A stretch of DNA of 55,263 nt from Deinococcus aquatilis DSM 23025 (lineage in GTDB: Bacteria > Deinococcota > Deinococci > Deinococcales > Deinococcaceae). A model generated the notes under the pieces. The model had not been told where the DNA came from. It saw nothing but the letters and a program-made list of their open reading frames with translations, and searched no databases. Position 1 is the stretch's first letter. Each line of letters starts with the position of its first letter. Made by a program: the position numbers and the translations under genes. The stretch covers positions 1 through 55,263 of the forward strand of contig NZ_KB899727.1 in assembly GCF_000378445.1 (NCBI RefSeq), written 5' to 3'. Positions 41,774-55,023 of the stretch are shown here, in pieces.

Positions 41774-41779
41774 TACCCT
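41774..41779 (+). promoter_or_regulatory. -10 box, leaderless type
   Basis: TACCCT lies six nt before ATG 41786, with no ribosome binding site between them. Confidence 0.45.
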
Positions 41780-41785
41780 GATTCC

Positions 41786-42196
41786 ATGACCGCTTCTGAT
41801 GACCGCATCCGCTCCAAACTCACGGCGCTGGTGCCTGCGCTCCGGCATTTTCATTCGGCGCTGCTGGACTTTGCCAAGGGTGAATACGAGTTTCTGAACG
41901 GGCCGGTGCAGGGGCCATTTGCGCTGTACTCCCTGGTCATGAACCATCCTTCTTTTCAGTGGTTGCGCCCCCTGTCGGGCTTTATGGCCACGCTGGATGA
42001 GGTGCTGGACGCCAAAGACACCCCCATGACCGAACGCAACGTGGCCGACGCGAAGCAGGCGCTCGGCTTGCTGTTTGCCGACTCGGACACTCGCTTTGCC
42101 GATTTCCGGGCGGGCTACGGGCGGGCCAAAAACGACAACCGCGTGCGCGAAACCGAAGCCCGTTGGCGAGAAATTCTGAATTCGCTGGAGGCGTGA
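41786..42196 (+). CDS. Conserved hypothetical protein (all-alpha, about 136 aa)
   Basis: Soluble, predicted helical: [69 protein letters not shown], then a second helical half ending [16 protein letters not shown]. The [17 protein letters not shown] segment is conserved in a family of short bacterial proteins of unknown function that I recognise only as hypothetical. No signal peptide or catalytic motif. A -10 box six nt before the ATG suggests a leaderless transcript. pth follows after 1 nt, so the two are co-transcribed. Confidence 0.72.
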   Translation: MTASDDRIRSKLTALVPALRHFHSALLDFAKGEYEFLNGPVQGPFALYSLVMNHPSFQWLRPLSGFMATLDEVLDAKDTPMTERNVADAKQALGLLFADSDTRFADFRAGYGRAKNDNRVRETEARWREILNSLEA

Positions 42197-42197
42197 G

Positions 42198-42863
42198 TTG
42201 CGCCTGATCGTGGGCCTTGGCAATCCCGGCACGCAGTACGCCCGCACCCGGCACAACGTGGGCTGGCTGGTGCTGGACGAGCTGGGGCGGCGCTGGGGAG
42301 CCGTCTGGCGCAAAGAAAAGGATGCTGAACTGGCCGAAATCCGCGTGGGGGCCGCGCCCGGAACCAAGCTGTTGCTGGTGCGTCCGCTCACCTTTATGAA
42401 TGCATCAGGTAAGGCTGTGGGGCCGCTGATGGCTTTTTACAAACTGGAGCCAGACGCGCTGCTGGCTGTTCAGGACGACCTCGACAGCCCGTTCGGCTTG
42501 CTGAAATTCCGGCCCAGTGGGCGGCATGGTGGTCAGAATGGCATTCGGGACCTGATCCGGGTTCTGGGCACCGAAGCCTTTCCCCGCCTCAAAATTGGGA
42601 TTTCGCGGCCCCCGTCAGGCTGGGACCCCGCCGACTGGGTGCTGAGCCGTTGGCGCGACGAGGAAACCGAGACACTGGCCGAACTGGTGCGTCTCGGGGC
42701 CAACGCTGCCGAAGTCTGGGCGCAGCAAGGACTCAAAGAGGGTCAGGCTCAGTTCAACGGAACAGATCTGCGGCCCAAGCCAGAGCCGGTAAAGCCCGAA
42801 CCAGTCAAAGTCGAACCCGTCAAAACCGAAGTTACAGCGGATCAAACAGGTTCGACAACCTGA
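42198..42863 (+). CDS. pth: Peptidyl-tRNA hydrolase
   Basis: 221 aa. TTG start, with GGAGG (in the 3' end of the preceding gene) at a suitable distance. Seen: [28 protein letters not shown] (active-site His in TRHN), [19 protein letters not shown] and [30 protein letters not shown]. It releases peptides from tRNA after abortive translation. The core ends near residue 185; beyond it there is a Lys/Pro/Glu-rich tail ([21 protein letters not shown] repeats) that makes the protein longer than the usual about 190. A short palindrome, CAGGTT-CGAC-AACCTG, sits at its 3' end (42847-42862). Confidence 0.94.
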   Translation: MRLIVGLGNPGTQYARTRHNVGWLVLDELGRRWGAVWRKEKDAELAEIRVGAAPGTKLLLVRPLTFMNASGKAVGPLMAFYKLEPDALLAVQDDLDSPFGLLKFRPSGRHGGQNGIRDLIRVLGTEAFPRLKIGISRPPSGWDPADWVLSRWRDEETETLAELVRLGANAAEVWAQQGLKEGQAQFNGTDLRPKPEPVKPEPVKVEPVKTEVTADQTGSTT

Positions 42864-42926
42864 GAAACCGGGTTTTGTTCTCTGGTCTTGCCCCTCACTG
42901 CCGCAACATTTCTGCCCCCGACCGCG

Positions 42927-42932
42927 TATAGA
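42927..42932 (+). promoter_or_regulatory. Possible -10 box of the DUF4126 gene
   Basis: TATAGA lies six nt before ATG 42939. It deviates in the last base from the TAnnnT boxes seen for other leaderless genes. Confidence 0.35.
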
Positions 42933-42938
42933 AGTTAT

Positions 42939-43496
42939 ATGGAACTCTTGACCGGACTGCTGTCCTCGCTGGGCCTCTCGGGTGCGGCGGGCCTGAATGC
43001 CTATATCCCGCTGCTGGTGGTGGGCCTGCTCTCCCGGTTTGGGGTGCTGGAACTGTCGCAGCCCTTCGACCTGCTGGGCAATGTGTGGGTGCTGGTGGGC
43101 GTGGGGTTCATTGGGCTGCTGGATTTTGTGGGCGACAAGATTCCGGGTGTAGATCATGTGCTGCACCTCTTCGGCGGCGTGGTCAATGCGGCGGCGGGAG
43201 CCATCCTGTTCGCGTCTCAGGCAGGCGTAGCCGACGTGCCCCCGGCCCTGAGTCTGGCTCTAGGACTGATCGTGGCGGGCGGCGTGCAGGCCACGCGCAC
43301 GGTGGTTCGCCCGGTGGCGACGGCCACCACGGGGGGCCTGGGCAATCCGGTCATCAGCACGGCTGAAGATGGAGCCAGCCTGACCCTCAGCGTGCTGGCA
43401 ATTTTTGCTCCGATTCTGGCCGTGCTGGGTTTGGCAGGCGTGCTGGTCGTGGCCTACCGCCTGTGGGCGCGGGTACGGGGTCGCCGGCTGCTGTAG
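42939..43496 (+). CDS. DUF4126 family membrane protein
   Basis: 185 aa from ATG 42939; the open frame begins 17 codons earlier, but the family starts with MELLTGLLSSLGLSGAAGLNAYIPLLVVGLLSR. Seen: four or five hydrophobic segments, DFVGDKIPGVDHVLHLFGGVVNAAAGAILFAS, TRTVVRPVATATTGGLGNPVISTAEDGASLTLSVLAIFAPILAVL. The GDKIPGVDH and GLGNP motifs mark the DUF4126 family of unknown function, and I infer an inner-membrane location. A GGGAGAGG...CCTCTCCC hairpin (43523-43550) lies after it and may terminate transcription. Confidence 0.82.
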   Translation: MELLTGLLSSLGLSGAAGLNAYIPLLVVGLLSRFGVLELSQPFDLLGNVWVLVGVGFIGLLDFVGDKIPGVDHVLHLFGGVVNAAAGAILFASQAGVADVPPALSLALGLIVAGGVQATRTVVRPVATATTGGLGNPVISTAEDGASLTLSVLAIFAPILAVLGLAGVLVVAYRLWARVRGRRLL

Positions 43497-43522
43497 ATCA
43501 GATCTGCCATACCCATCACCAG

Positions 43523-43550
43523 GGGAGAGGAGCCATCACGCGCCTCTCCC
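43523..43550 (+). terminator. Possible terminator of the DUF4126 gene
   Basis: GGGAGAGG (43523-43530) pairs with CCTCTCCC (43543-43550) around a 12-nt loop. Only a TCTT stretch follows. Confidence 0.5.
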
Positions 43551-43705
43551 TCTTCCATTGCTCAGATGCTCCTCTACAGATTGTTTGACGGCAAAATGTT
43601 CGCTTTTTTATCAACAGGTCGCCAGGTCATCTTCATCTACTGCGCTGCTTCTGTACAACTGATGCAGATTGGACTCCTGAATCTGTACATCTGTGCTGGT
43701 TTTCG
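43551..43705. other. Upstream region of the PII-amtB operon
   Basis: About 155 bp without a gene, AT-richer. The palindromic motif TCTGTACA occurs at 43650-43657 and 43682-43689, 32 bp apart, on the same face of the helix. The second copy ends 16 bp before the -35. The pair could be activator sites for nitrogen control. Nothing else was recognised. Confidence 0.4.
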
Positions 43706-43734
43706 TTGACAAGTTGCACGCGCTTCCTCACACT
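43706..43734 (+). promoter_or_regulatory. Promoter of the PII-amtB operon
   Basis: TTGACA (43706-43711), a 17-bp spacer and CACACT (43729-43734). The -35 is perfect and the -10 is weak, which fits activator-dependent expression. Confidence 0.6.
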
Positions 43735-43815
43735 GAACCCATGCAGGGATGCACCGAGTGAACCACTTGAGTGAACACTGACGGCCTGCAAATTGAGCAG
43801 TGCAAAGGAGACGCC

Positions 43816-44190
<375 letters not shown>

Positions 44191-44230
44191 ATCTCGGCCC
44201 CAGAATGCCCCCAATCCCGGAGGGAGAGAC

Positions 44231-45538
<1,308 letters not shown>

Positions 45539-45625
45539 AGCTCTCCTGCTCCTTATGATTTTCTTGTCACCTCTGAATCTCTCTGCTTCCCAGGCTGTTC
45601 CCTAAAACCCGAACTTCCACGTCTA

Positions 45626-45657
45626 GCCCGCCACTGACCGCATCCCCAGTGGCGGGC
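45626..45657 (+). terminator. Possible terminator of the PII-amtB operon
   Basis: GCCCGCCACTG (45626-45636) pairs with CAGTGGCGGGC (45647-45657), an 11-bp perfect stem about 90 nt after amtB, without a T-run. Confidence 0.5.
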
Positions 45658-45921
45658 GCTGCTGTGCCTACAGGGTGCAAAACAGCCTCAGAAGAGCGTA
45701 ACCGTAGTCCAACGGACAGTATTTTGCCCCCGAGTTCCGCCGAGTTGGCCTGACCGGGACGCATGCCCCCCCAGTCCAATTCAGGGCGTGTGTTAGGATG
45801 CTTGCTGAGTCTGACGTCATTCTAAGGGTCGGGCCACCACAGCTTTGGCACCCTGTCACGCCACCATTTTTGAGGTGGTCTGGTCGGGTGTCTTGAGCCG
45901 CGATGGTAAAGGAGGAGGGAT
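45658..45921. other. Upstream region of the V/A-ATPase operon
   Basis: About 264 bp with no gene. TAGGAT (45794-45799) is a possible -10. TGACGTCA (45812-45819) is an 8-bp palindrome. CCACC...GGTGG (45861-45878) forms a small hairpin in the presumed leader. AAAGGAGGAGGGA ends the region as a very strong ribosome binding site. No clear -35 was found. Confidence 0.4.
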
Positions 45922-46239
45922 TTGGACGCTTCAAGTCGAGTCTTGAGTGAACTGGCCAGCCGTGAGGCCGCGCTGGACGCCCAGATCGAGGCGGCCCGCG
46001 AGGAAGCGAAGCGGGAGGTCGAGGCTGCCGAGCAGGAAGCGGCCCGTATTCTCCGCGACGCAGAGGCGCGCGCTCAGGCCATGCAGGCCGAACATGACGG
46101 GCAGCTGAACACCGAAACGTTAGCTATTCGTGCCGACGCCACCGCGCAGGCGGAAGGCGACGCGCAACTGTCGCGTGAACGGGCCAGCGCACGTATCCAG
46201 CAAGCCGCCGAGCACATTTTGAAGGCGGTGTTGCCGTGA
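45922..46239 (+). CDS. V/A-type ATPase peripheral-stalk subunit G
   Basis: 105 aa; TTG start after AGGAGGAGGG. It is almost entirely Glu/Ala/Arg heptads ([46 protein letters not shown]), a long coiled coil that pairs with subunit E to form the peripheral stalk in Thermus-type A-ATPases. It is the first gene of the operon, in the position of Thermus subunit G. The stop overlaps the GTG start of subunit I (GTGA). Confidence 0.85.
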   Translation: MDASSRVLSELASREAALDAQIEAAREEAKREVEAAEQEAARILRDAEARAQAMQAEHDGQLNTETLAIRADATAQAEGDAQLSRERASARIQQAAEHILKAVLP

Positions 46240-48293
46240 TCAACCCCATGCAGCAGGTTGTGATTGCCGTTCGCAAGCGGGACAGCGAAGCGGTCATCAC
46301 GGCCCTGCAAGACGCCGGGGTGTTGCACCTCAAGCCCATCACGGGCGGCCCGCTGAACACGGGTTCATTGGCTGGACAAGACGCTCTTGCCCGCCGCGAA
46401 GACGAACGTCTGCTGGCGCGTGCAGAAAGCACCATTGCCGAACTCGGCGCCTACCGCCCCGCTCCTGCTCCCCTGCCCGCGCAGGGTGAGTGGGAACATG
46501 TGGTGGAAGCCGCCGCAGTGCCGGTGGGTGCCCTCGCCAAAGAGCGGCAACTGCTTCAGGCCGATGTAGACGCCGAAGCTGCCTACGGCCCCGCCGTGCG
46601 TGCTCTGTCTCGCATCGTGAGCGGTCTGGACCGCAGCCGCCGCGTGAGCCTCGTGCCGTTCCTGCTTCAGCCCACCGACAACGTGGCCGAACTGGACGCG
46701 GCGCTGCAAGGTTCGCTCAAAGACCGTTACCTGCTGGCGACCGAGCCTGTGGGCCAGAACCGCGTGGGCGTGATTGCTACCCTGAAAGGGGAACGCGACG
46801 CCGCCCGCACCGCGCTGGGCAAGGTTCGCCTCGGTGAACTGCGCCTGCCCGGACGCTTCGACAACATGCCGCTGTCGGAAGCCGCCTCAGAAATGGAGCG
46901 GATTCAGAAGAGCGGTGCTGACCGTCAGGCGCAACTGAACGGCACCCGCGAAAAGCTGGCGCAAACCCACGGCCCCGCGCTCTACGCCGTGCGTGACGCC
47001 CTCAAAGACCGGGTCGCCATTCATGACGTGCGGGCCGTGTCTGCGCGGGGTAAATACAGCCTTGCCATGCAGGGCTACGTTCCCGCAGACCGCGTGCCTG
47101 CGCTCACTGCGGCGCTGGGCAAGTTCGGTGATGCCGTCAGCTTCGAATTCCACGAGGCCGATGAGCACCACGACCGCACCATCCCCGTCGAATTGAAGAA
47201 CAACAGCTATGTGCGGCCCTTCAGCCTCGTCATGGGCCTGATGAGCCTGCCCAAATACGGCACCTTCGATCCGACCTGGGTCATCGCCGTGTTTTTCCCG
47301 CTGTTCTTCGGCATCATCATTGCCGACATCGGTTACGGCTTCCTGTTCCTGCTGTTCGGCCTGTGGCTATTGGGCAAGGCCAAGCGCAACGAGGGCTGGG
47401 ATCTCAGCTTCTTCGGGGCGTATGTGCCACCTTCCACCCTCAAGGACCTGGGGTTCGTCACCAACGTGATGGCCGCCTGGTCGATCCTGTGGGGCTTCCT
47501 CACGGGCGAGCTGTTCGGCACGCTGGGCGAGCATATTCACCTGTTCTATGTCGATCCGGCCATCGTCAACAGCCTGTGGGGTTGGACGGGTATCGTCGCA
47601 GAGGCCCATGAGGGCGTTAAGCATTACGGCCTGATTCCCACCGTGTTCCCCCGCCTGGAAACCGACTACTTCTCCAACGTAGCTCTGGTGTTCGCGCTGC
47701 TGTTCGGTATCGTGCAAGTCCTGTGGGGCTGGGGCATCCGCATTCAGCAGGGTGTCAAGCACAAAGACCCGGTGCATGTCTGGGAAGGCCTCGCGCTGTT
47801 CGGCGGCGTCGGTGCCCTGATTCTGATGGCCTTTGCCACCAAAGCGGGCAAGGACTTCGGCCAGTTCAGCAACTTCGCCAATCCCCTGATCCTGGTCATG
47901 TACGTGGGCTTTGCCCTGTTCCTGATCGGCTGGATTCGGGTCATCAAGCATTACCCGCTGCTGCCTATCGAACTGCTGTCGCAGGGCGGCGCAGTGGTCA
48001 GCTACGCCCGTATCTTCGCGGTCGGTCTGGTCAGCGCGATTCTGGCTAAACTCTGCACCGACGTGGGCTGGAGTCTCTACCAGAACATCGGCTTCCTGGG
48101 CATCATCATCGGTGTGCTGCTGGGTGTGGCGCTGCACTTTTTCGTGCTGGCCCTCACGCTCATCGGTCACGTGATTCAGCCTCTGCGTTTGCATATGGTC
48201 GAGTTCCTGAACCCCACCGGCTTCAACGCCGAAACCAGCCCCGCCTATAACCCTCTTCGCCGCCTCAGCCCCAATGCCGGGCAGGTCAAATAA
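46236..48293 (+). CDS. V/A-type ATPase subunit I
   Basis: 685 aa. GTG start overlapping the G-subunit stop. The N-terminal about 330 residues are cytosolic ([34 protein letters not shown] plus coiled coil); the C-terminal half has about eight membrane helices ([40 protein letters not shown], then [50 protein letters not shown]). [16 protein letters not shown] carries the Arg essential for ion passage next to the K ring. Homologue of eukaryotic subunit a. Confidence 0.95.
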   Translation: MINPMQQVVIAVRKRDSEAVITALQDAGVLHLKPITGGPLNTGSLAGQDALARREDERLLARAESTIAELGAYRPAPAPLPAQGEWEHVVEAAAVPVGALAKERQLLQADVDAEAAYGPAVRALSRIVSGLDRSRRVSLVPFLLQPTDNVAELDAALQGSLKDRYLLATEPVGQNRVGVIATLKGERDAARTALGKVRLGELRLPGRFDNMPLSEAASEMERIQKSGADRQAQLNGTREKLAQTHGPALYAVRDALKDRVAIHDVRAVSARGKYSLAMQGYVPADRVPALTAALGKFGDAVSFEFHEADEHHDRTIPVELKNNSYVRPFSLVMGLMSLPKYGTFDPTWVIAVFFPLFFGIIIADIGYGFLFLLFGLWLLGKAKRNEGWDLSFFGAYVPPSTLKDLGFVTNVMAAWSILWGFLTGELFGTLGEHIHLFYVDPAIVNSLWGWTGIVAEAHEGVKHYGLIPTVFPRLETDYFSNVALVFALLFGIVQVLWGWGIRIQQGVKHKDPVHVWEGLALFGGVGALILMAFATKAGKDFGQFSNFANPLILVMYVGFALFLIGWIRVIKHYPLLPIELLSQGGAVVSYARIFAVGLVSAILAKLCTDVGWSLYQNIGFLGIIIGVLLGVALHFFVLALTLIGHVIQPLRLHMVEFLNPTGFNAETSPAYNPLRRLSPNAGQVK

Positions 48294-48310
48294 TTTCAGG
48301 AGTGTTCCCT

Positions 48311-49172
<862 letters not shown>

Positions 49173-49181
49173 AGGACGCTC

Positions 49182-50159
49182 ATGCCCGACGATTACGCTT
49201 ACATCAACACGCGTGTCCGCATCATGCGAACCAAACTGCTCGACGGGCGCTCGCTCGACTCGGCGCTTTCGTCGGGCAGCTATCAGGAATTTCTGCGCGT
49301 GCTGACCGAAACCGAACTGGCCGCCAACATGCGCGAAACCACCGCCGAGGGTGCGGGCCTGCCCGAACTCGACCGGGCGCTGTCTGAGAACCTGTTTGCC
49401 ACCACCCAGAAGGTACTGAACTTTGCCGACGGCGACGCCAAACGCGAGATTCAGGCCCTGTTGATGAAGTGGGATCTGGTGAACCTCAAGACCATTGCCC
49501 GTGGCGTGGTCGGTGGGCGCGGCGCAGACGCCATTCTGAGCAGCCTGATTCCGGGCGGCACGATCAAACCTGCTGCCCTGCAAACGGCGGCCCAGAGCAG
49601 CGATCTGGCCGCAGCAGCCACAGCCATCGCCATCAGCGGGCATCCGCTTGCCAAGGCGATGCGCGACGGGGCAAGTGCCTACGCCGCCAGCAGCCGTCTG
49701 CTGGACCTCGAAGTGGCGCTGGATCAGGGCTACTACCGCCACGCGCTGAACGTGGCCCGCAACACCAGCCTGCGCCGTTACCTCAGCCGGGAAATCGACG
49801 TGACCAACGCGCTGATTGCCCGTGCCAGCAAAGGCCAACCCCTCGACCCCAACCTGTTTGTGGCGGGCGGGCATCTCGACGCAGGCGGCTACTCACGCCT
49901 GGCAGGTGGCGACGCAGGCGGTTTGCCCGATATCGTGGGCATTCTGGACGCTCCCACGTTGGAAGATGCTGAAGTTGCGGCCCGCACGGCGCTCGATAAC
50001 TCGGCCCGGAACGTTGCTGCAGGCGATCCCGAAGGCGTGGGCATCATCCTTGATTTCCTGCGCCGCAAAGAAATCGAGATCGCCAAGCTGCGTCTGATCG
50101 CACGCGGGAAGTTCTACAACCTGAGTGCCGATGCTCTGCGTAAAGAGGTGCAAGCATGA
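49182..50159 (+). CDS. atpC: V/A-type ATPase subunit C
   Basis: 325 aa. All-helical V-ATPase subunit C (AC39/d-type): YAYINTRVRIMRTKLLDGRSLDSALSSGSYQEFLRVLTETEL, KREIQALLMKWDLVNLKTIARGVVGG, LEVALDQGYYRHAL, and the end LDFLRRKEIEIAKLRLIARGKFYNL. It is a funnel-shaped socket linking the central stalk (D, F) to the K ring. The ATG has a weak ribosome binding site (AAAGGACGC). The stop overlaps the F start (ATGA). Confidence 0.94.
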   Translation: MPDDYAYINTRVRIMRTKLLDGRSLDSALSSGSYQEFLRVLTETELAANMRETTAEGAGLPELDRALSENLFATTQKVLNFADGDAKREIQALLMKWDLVNLKTIARGVVGGRGADAILSSLIPGGTIKPAALQTAAQSSDLAAAATAIAISGHPLAKAMRDGASAYAASSRLLDLEVALDQGYYRHALNVARNTSLRRYLSREIDVTNALIARASKGQPLDPNLFVAGGHLDAGGYSRLAGGDAGGLPDIVGILDAPTLEDAEVAARTALDNSARNVAAGDPEGVGIILDFLRRKEIEIAKLRLIARGKFYNLSADALRKEVQA

Positions 50160-50509
50160 CCGCCCCAACCCTGGCAGGCGGGATGCAGCGCGTGGCCGTG
50201 CTGACCGACAACGAAACGGCCACCGGTTACCGCCTCGCGGGTGCGGAAGTGATCGAGGCCACCGCAGAGAGCGCTGTGCGCGAACTCGAAGCCCTGATCA
50301 ACGGCAACCGCTACGGCCTGATCGCTGTGGATACCGGCCTGATTCCTGATCCGGCCACGGCCACCGCCCGCATCATGCGCGGCCGCGACCTGCCGATCCT
50401 TCTGCCGATTCCCAGCCTTGCTGACGCCTTTAGTGCCGATACCGTGGACGCCAAAGCCTACATGGGCAAACTCGTGCGCGAAACCATCGGCTTTGACATC
50501 AAGCTTTAA
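50156..50509 (+). CDS. atpF: V/A-type ATPase subunit F
   Basis: 117 aa. ATGA overlap with subunit C. Rossmann-like CheY-type fold: VAVLTDNETATGYRLAGAEVIEA, LINGNRYGLIAVDTGLI, LPILLPIPSLADAF, ending YMGKLVRETIGFDIKL. It is the small regulatory subunit on the rotating central stalk. A repeat-bearing gap of about 130 nt follows before subunit A. Confidence 0.93.
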   Translation: MTAPTLAGGMQRVAVLTDNETATGYRLAGAEVIEATAESAVRELEALINGNRYGLIAVDTGLIPDPATATARIMRGRDLPILLPIPSLADAFSADTVDAKAYMGKLVRETIGFDIKL

Positions 50510-50521
50510 CCTGTCTAAGAA

Positions 50522-50630
50522 GCACCCTGTCTGAGGGTCATAAGGTCTGAGGGTCTCAGGGCAAGACCCACAAATGGTCTGATTTTTTGCCCTTAGACTC
50601 TCAGTCTCTTAGACTCTCAGACTTTTTCAA
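50522..50630. repeat. Palindromic repeat element between subunits F and A
   Basis: GTCTGAGGGTC occurs twice on the left and the complementary-type ACTCTCAG(A/T)C occurs twice on the right. Inner arms (GTCTGAGGGTCTCAGGGCAA with a right arm ending GCCCTTAGACTCTCAGTC) match at about 17 of 20 positions, and an outer copy pairs again. The loop holds a run of six T. It forms a large hairpin within the operon, in the style of Deinococcus small intergenic repeats. Confidence 0.6.
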
Positions 50631-50639
50631 GGAGAACGA

Positions 50640-52384
<1,745 letters not shown>

Positions 52385-52388
<4 letters not shown>

Positions 52389-53794
52389 CCCTGCTCAAGA
52401 AGGAATACAACGATGTGGCCTATATCTCCGGCCCTTTGTTGTTCGTCAACGCCGCTTCTGACCTCGCTTACGGCGCCATCGTCGAAATCAAGGACGGTCA
52501 GGGCAAGATTCGCGGTGGACAGGTCATCAGCGTGTCTGATGAAAACGCCGTCATTCAGGTGTTTGAAGAAACCCGTGGTCTGGACCTCGCCACCGCCAGC
52601 GTGAGCCTCGTGGAAGACGTGGCCCGCCTCGGCGTGAGCAAGGAAATGATTGGCCGCCGCTTTGACGGTCTGGGCCGCCCGATTGACGGACTGCCCCAGG
52701 TGGTCGCCGAAAAGCGCGTGAGCATCAACGGCCAGCCCATGAACCCCACCGCCCGTGCCAAGCCCGAAGAATTTATTCAGACCGGCATCAGCACCATCGA
52801 CGTGAACACCTCGCTGATTCGTGGTCAGAAGCTCCCGATTTTCTCGGGCAGCGGCCTGCCGCACAACGAATTGGCCGCCCAGATTGCCCGTCAGGCCAAG
52901 GTGCCCGGACATGAAGGCGACTTTGCCGTCGTGTTTGCCGCCATGGGTCTGACCCAGCGCGAAGTCAGCTTCTTTACGCAGGAGTTCGAGCGTACGGGCG
53001 CACTGGCCCGCTCGGTCTTGTTCCTGAACCGCGCCGACGATCCCGCCGTGGAGCGTTTGCTGACGCCCCGCATGGCCCTCACCACCGCCGAGTACCTGGC
53101 CTTCGAGCACGGCTATCACGTCCTCGTGATCCTGACCGACCTCACCAACTACTGCGAGGCCCTCCGCGAAATCGGCGGCGCACGTGAGGAAATCCCCGGA
53201 CGACGCGGCTTCCCCGGCTACATGTACACTGACCTTGCCTCACTGTACGAACGCGCAGGCGTGGTGCAGGGCAAGCCCGGATCGGTCACGCAGATTCCGA
53301 TTCTGTCCATGCCCGACGACGATATTACCCACCCCATCCCCGACCTGACCGGCTACATTACCGAAGGCCAGATCGTGGTGGACCGTGGACTGAACACCAA
53401 GGGCATCTTCCCGCCCATCAACCCGCTGCCCAGCCTGAGCCGTCTTCAGGGCAACGGCATCGGCAAGGGCAAGACCCGCGCCGACCACAAAAACGTATCC
53501 GACCAGTTGTTTGCGGCCTACGCCAACGGCCTCGACCTGCGTAAACTGGTGGCGATCACGGGTGAGGATGCCCTCAGCGACACCGACAAACTGTACCTGC
53601 GCTTTGCCGACGACTTTGAAAACTACTTCATCGGTCAGGGCGGCCAGGACCGTTCCATCGACGAGAGCCTGACGGTGGCCTGGGGGATTTTGTCCAAACT
53701 GCCCCAGAGCCAGTTGACGCGTCTGAGCCGTGACACCATCGACAAGTACTACGGTACCAAGGTCGATGAAATGTGGCGGGGCAACCGAATCTAA
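52385..53794 (+). CDS. atpB: V/A-type ATPase regulatory subunit B
   Basis: 469 aa. ATGA overlap with subunit A. Seen: [75 protein letters not shown] (the degenerate P-loop position SGSGLPHNE), [41 protein letters not shown] and [30 protein letters not shown] non-catalytic partner in the A3B3 ring. A hairpin repeat separates it from subunit D. Confidence 0.98.
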
Positions 53795-53804
53795 AGCGGC
53801 TGTG

Positions 53805-53863
53805 GGACGTAGGCTGTGGGTTGTAGGAACATCCACATCCTACAGCCCACTCCCACGACCTCA
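53805..53863. repeat. Imperfect hairpin element between subunits B and D
   Basis: TGGGTTGTAGGA and TCCTACAGCCCA pair (one G-T pair) around a short loop, flanked by GTGGGA and TCCCAC that extend the stem. No T-run. Same style as the element between F and A, but a different sequence. Confidence 0.5.
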
Positions 53864-53885
53864 CCGACAAAGGAGGTGAATACAT

Positions 53886-54563
53886 ATGGCAGGACAGATC
53901 AGCCCCACCCGCAGCGCCCTGCTCGCCAGCAAGGCCAGCCTGAAAACGGCTTCCAGCGGTGCAGACCTGCTCAAGCGCAAGCGTGACGCCCTCATCGGAG
54001 AGTTTTTTGCTCTGGTGAAAGACGCGCTGGCCGCCCGCGAGCAATTGAGCGGCGTGAGCAAAGGCGCGTATACCAGCCTGTTCGGGGCCAAAGCCTGGGA
54101 CAGTCCAGAAGCTGTAGAAAGCCTGAGCTTGGCAACGGGCGGCGAATATGCCGTTCAGATGGAAATTCAGAGCATCTACGGCGTCAAGGTGCCCAAGATC
54201 GCCATTCCAGCGCGGCCCACGGGTGTGAACTTCAGCCCGATCAACGTCGGCGCACGCACCATCCAGGCCGCAGGCGACTTTGGCGGCGTGATGGAAGCCA
54301 TCGTGAAGGTGGCCGCCACCGAAACCAAGTTGCGGCGCATCGGCGAGGAGATCAAAAAGACCTCGCGCCGTGTGAACGCCCTTGAGCAAGTGGTGATCCC
54401 CGGCATTCAGGACGACATCCGCTTTATTCGCGGTGTTCTGGATCAGCGTGAACGTGAAGAAAGCTTCCGCCTGAAGAAGATCAAGGCCAAGCTGGAACGC
54501 GAGAAAGAACTGGAAAAAGCCGCCACCGCAGCGGCAGGCAGTCACGGCACCGCCGCCGACTGA
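53886..54563 (+). CDS. atpD: V/A-type ATPase subunit D
   Basis: 225 aa; an unusually perfect ribosome binding site AAAGGAGGTGA sits eight nt before the ATG. Two long helices forming the central rotor shaft: SPTRSALLASKASLKTASSGADLLKRKRDALIGEFF at the N-terminus and RRIGEEIKKTSRRVNALEQVVIPGIQDDIRFIRGVLDQREREESFRLKKIKAKLEREKEL at the C-terminus. The latter block is diagnostic of the family. Last gene of the operon, followed by a terminator. Confidence 0.96.
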   Translation: MAGQISPTRSALLASKASLKTASSGADLLKRKRDALIGEFFALVKDALAAREQLSGVSKGAYTSLFGAKAWDSPEAVESLSLATGGEYAVQMEIQSIYGVKVPKIAIPARPTGVNFSPINVGARTIQAAGDFGGVMEAIVKVAATETKLRRIGEEIKKTSRRVNALEQVVIPGIQDDIRFIRGVLDQREREESFRLKKIKAKLEREKELEKAATAAAGSHGTAAD

Positions 54564-54596
54564 AACCAGCAGATAAGTACGTCAAGTACAGAAGAA

Positions 54597-54630
54597 GGCC
54601 GTTCCTGAATAAAAGGAGCGGCTGTTTTTA
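54597..54630 (+). terminator. Terminator of the V/A-ATPase operon
   Basis: GCCGTTCCT (54598-54606) pairs with AGGAGCGGC (54614-54622, one G-T pair), followed closely by TTTTT. Confidence 0.85.
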
Positions 54631-54702
54631 TATTGATTGAATCTACTTGAGTAAGAAAAGCAGAGAGGAGTAAAGCAATGCGGTTTTCTGCTTCGATATT
54701 GG

Positions 54703-55023
54703 TTAGCCGATCTCAAAGCGGTTCTTCGTCATCGGATTTCTAACTGTTATCGATCTGAATCTTCTCAAGTAGACAAACTTCCCTAATCCAGTGTTGGAGT
54801 TATGTGTAGCTCTGTAGATGATAAATCGGTTTTCTGGGGTAAAGGTGCTGTTCACTTGAGATTGGAATTCCTCAAATGTACATGACTTGATGACTTTGAA
54901 GGTTGAACCGGGCAGATGCCGAAGAAGGATTAACACCCATCTGGTACAGCGTTGCAAAAGAACGTCAGTGAAATAGAGAAGCTTCAGCTTATGCCTCCAG
55001 ATAAGACCTCTTGCGAAAGTCAT
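54703..55023 (-). pseudogene. Low-GC open frame abutting the IS end, possibly a gene remnant
   Basis: 106 codons, AT-rich relative to the rest of the window. Its ATG overlaps the transposase stop (ATGA), and its first about seven residues come from DNA that looks like the IS end. The rest (RHKLKLLYFTDVLLQRCTRW..., ENRFIIYRATHNSNTGLGKFVYLRRFRSITVRN) could be the 3' part of a foreign gene cut by the IS. I recognise no domain. A chance frame is equally possible. No other gene was seen in the stretch from 54564 to 55019. Confidence 0.25.

Noticed and set aside
42843..42870. GGTTCGA near the end of pth as a possible tRNA T-arm
   Set aside because: It is a simple 6-bp palindrome (CAGGTT-CGAC-AACCTG) at the pth stop; no other tRNA parts are present.
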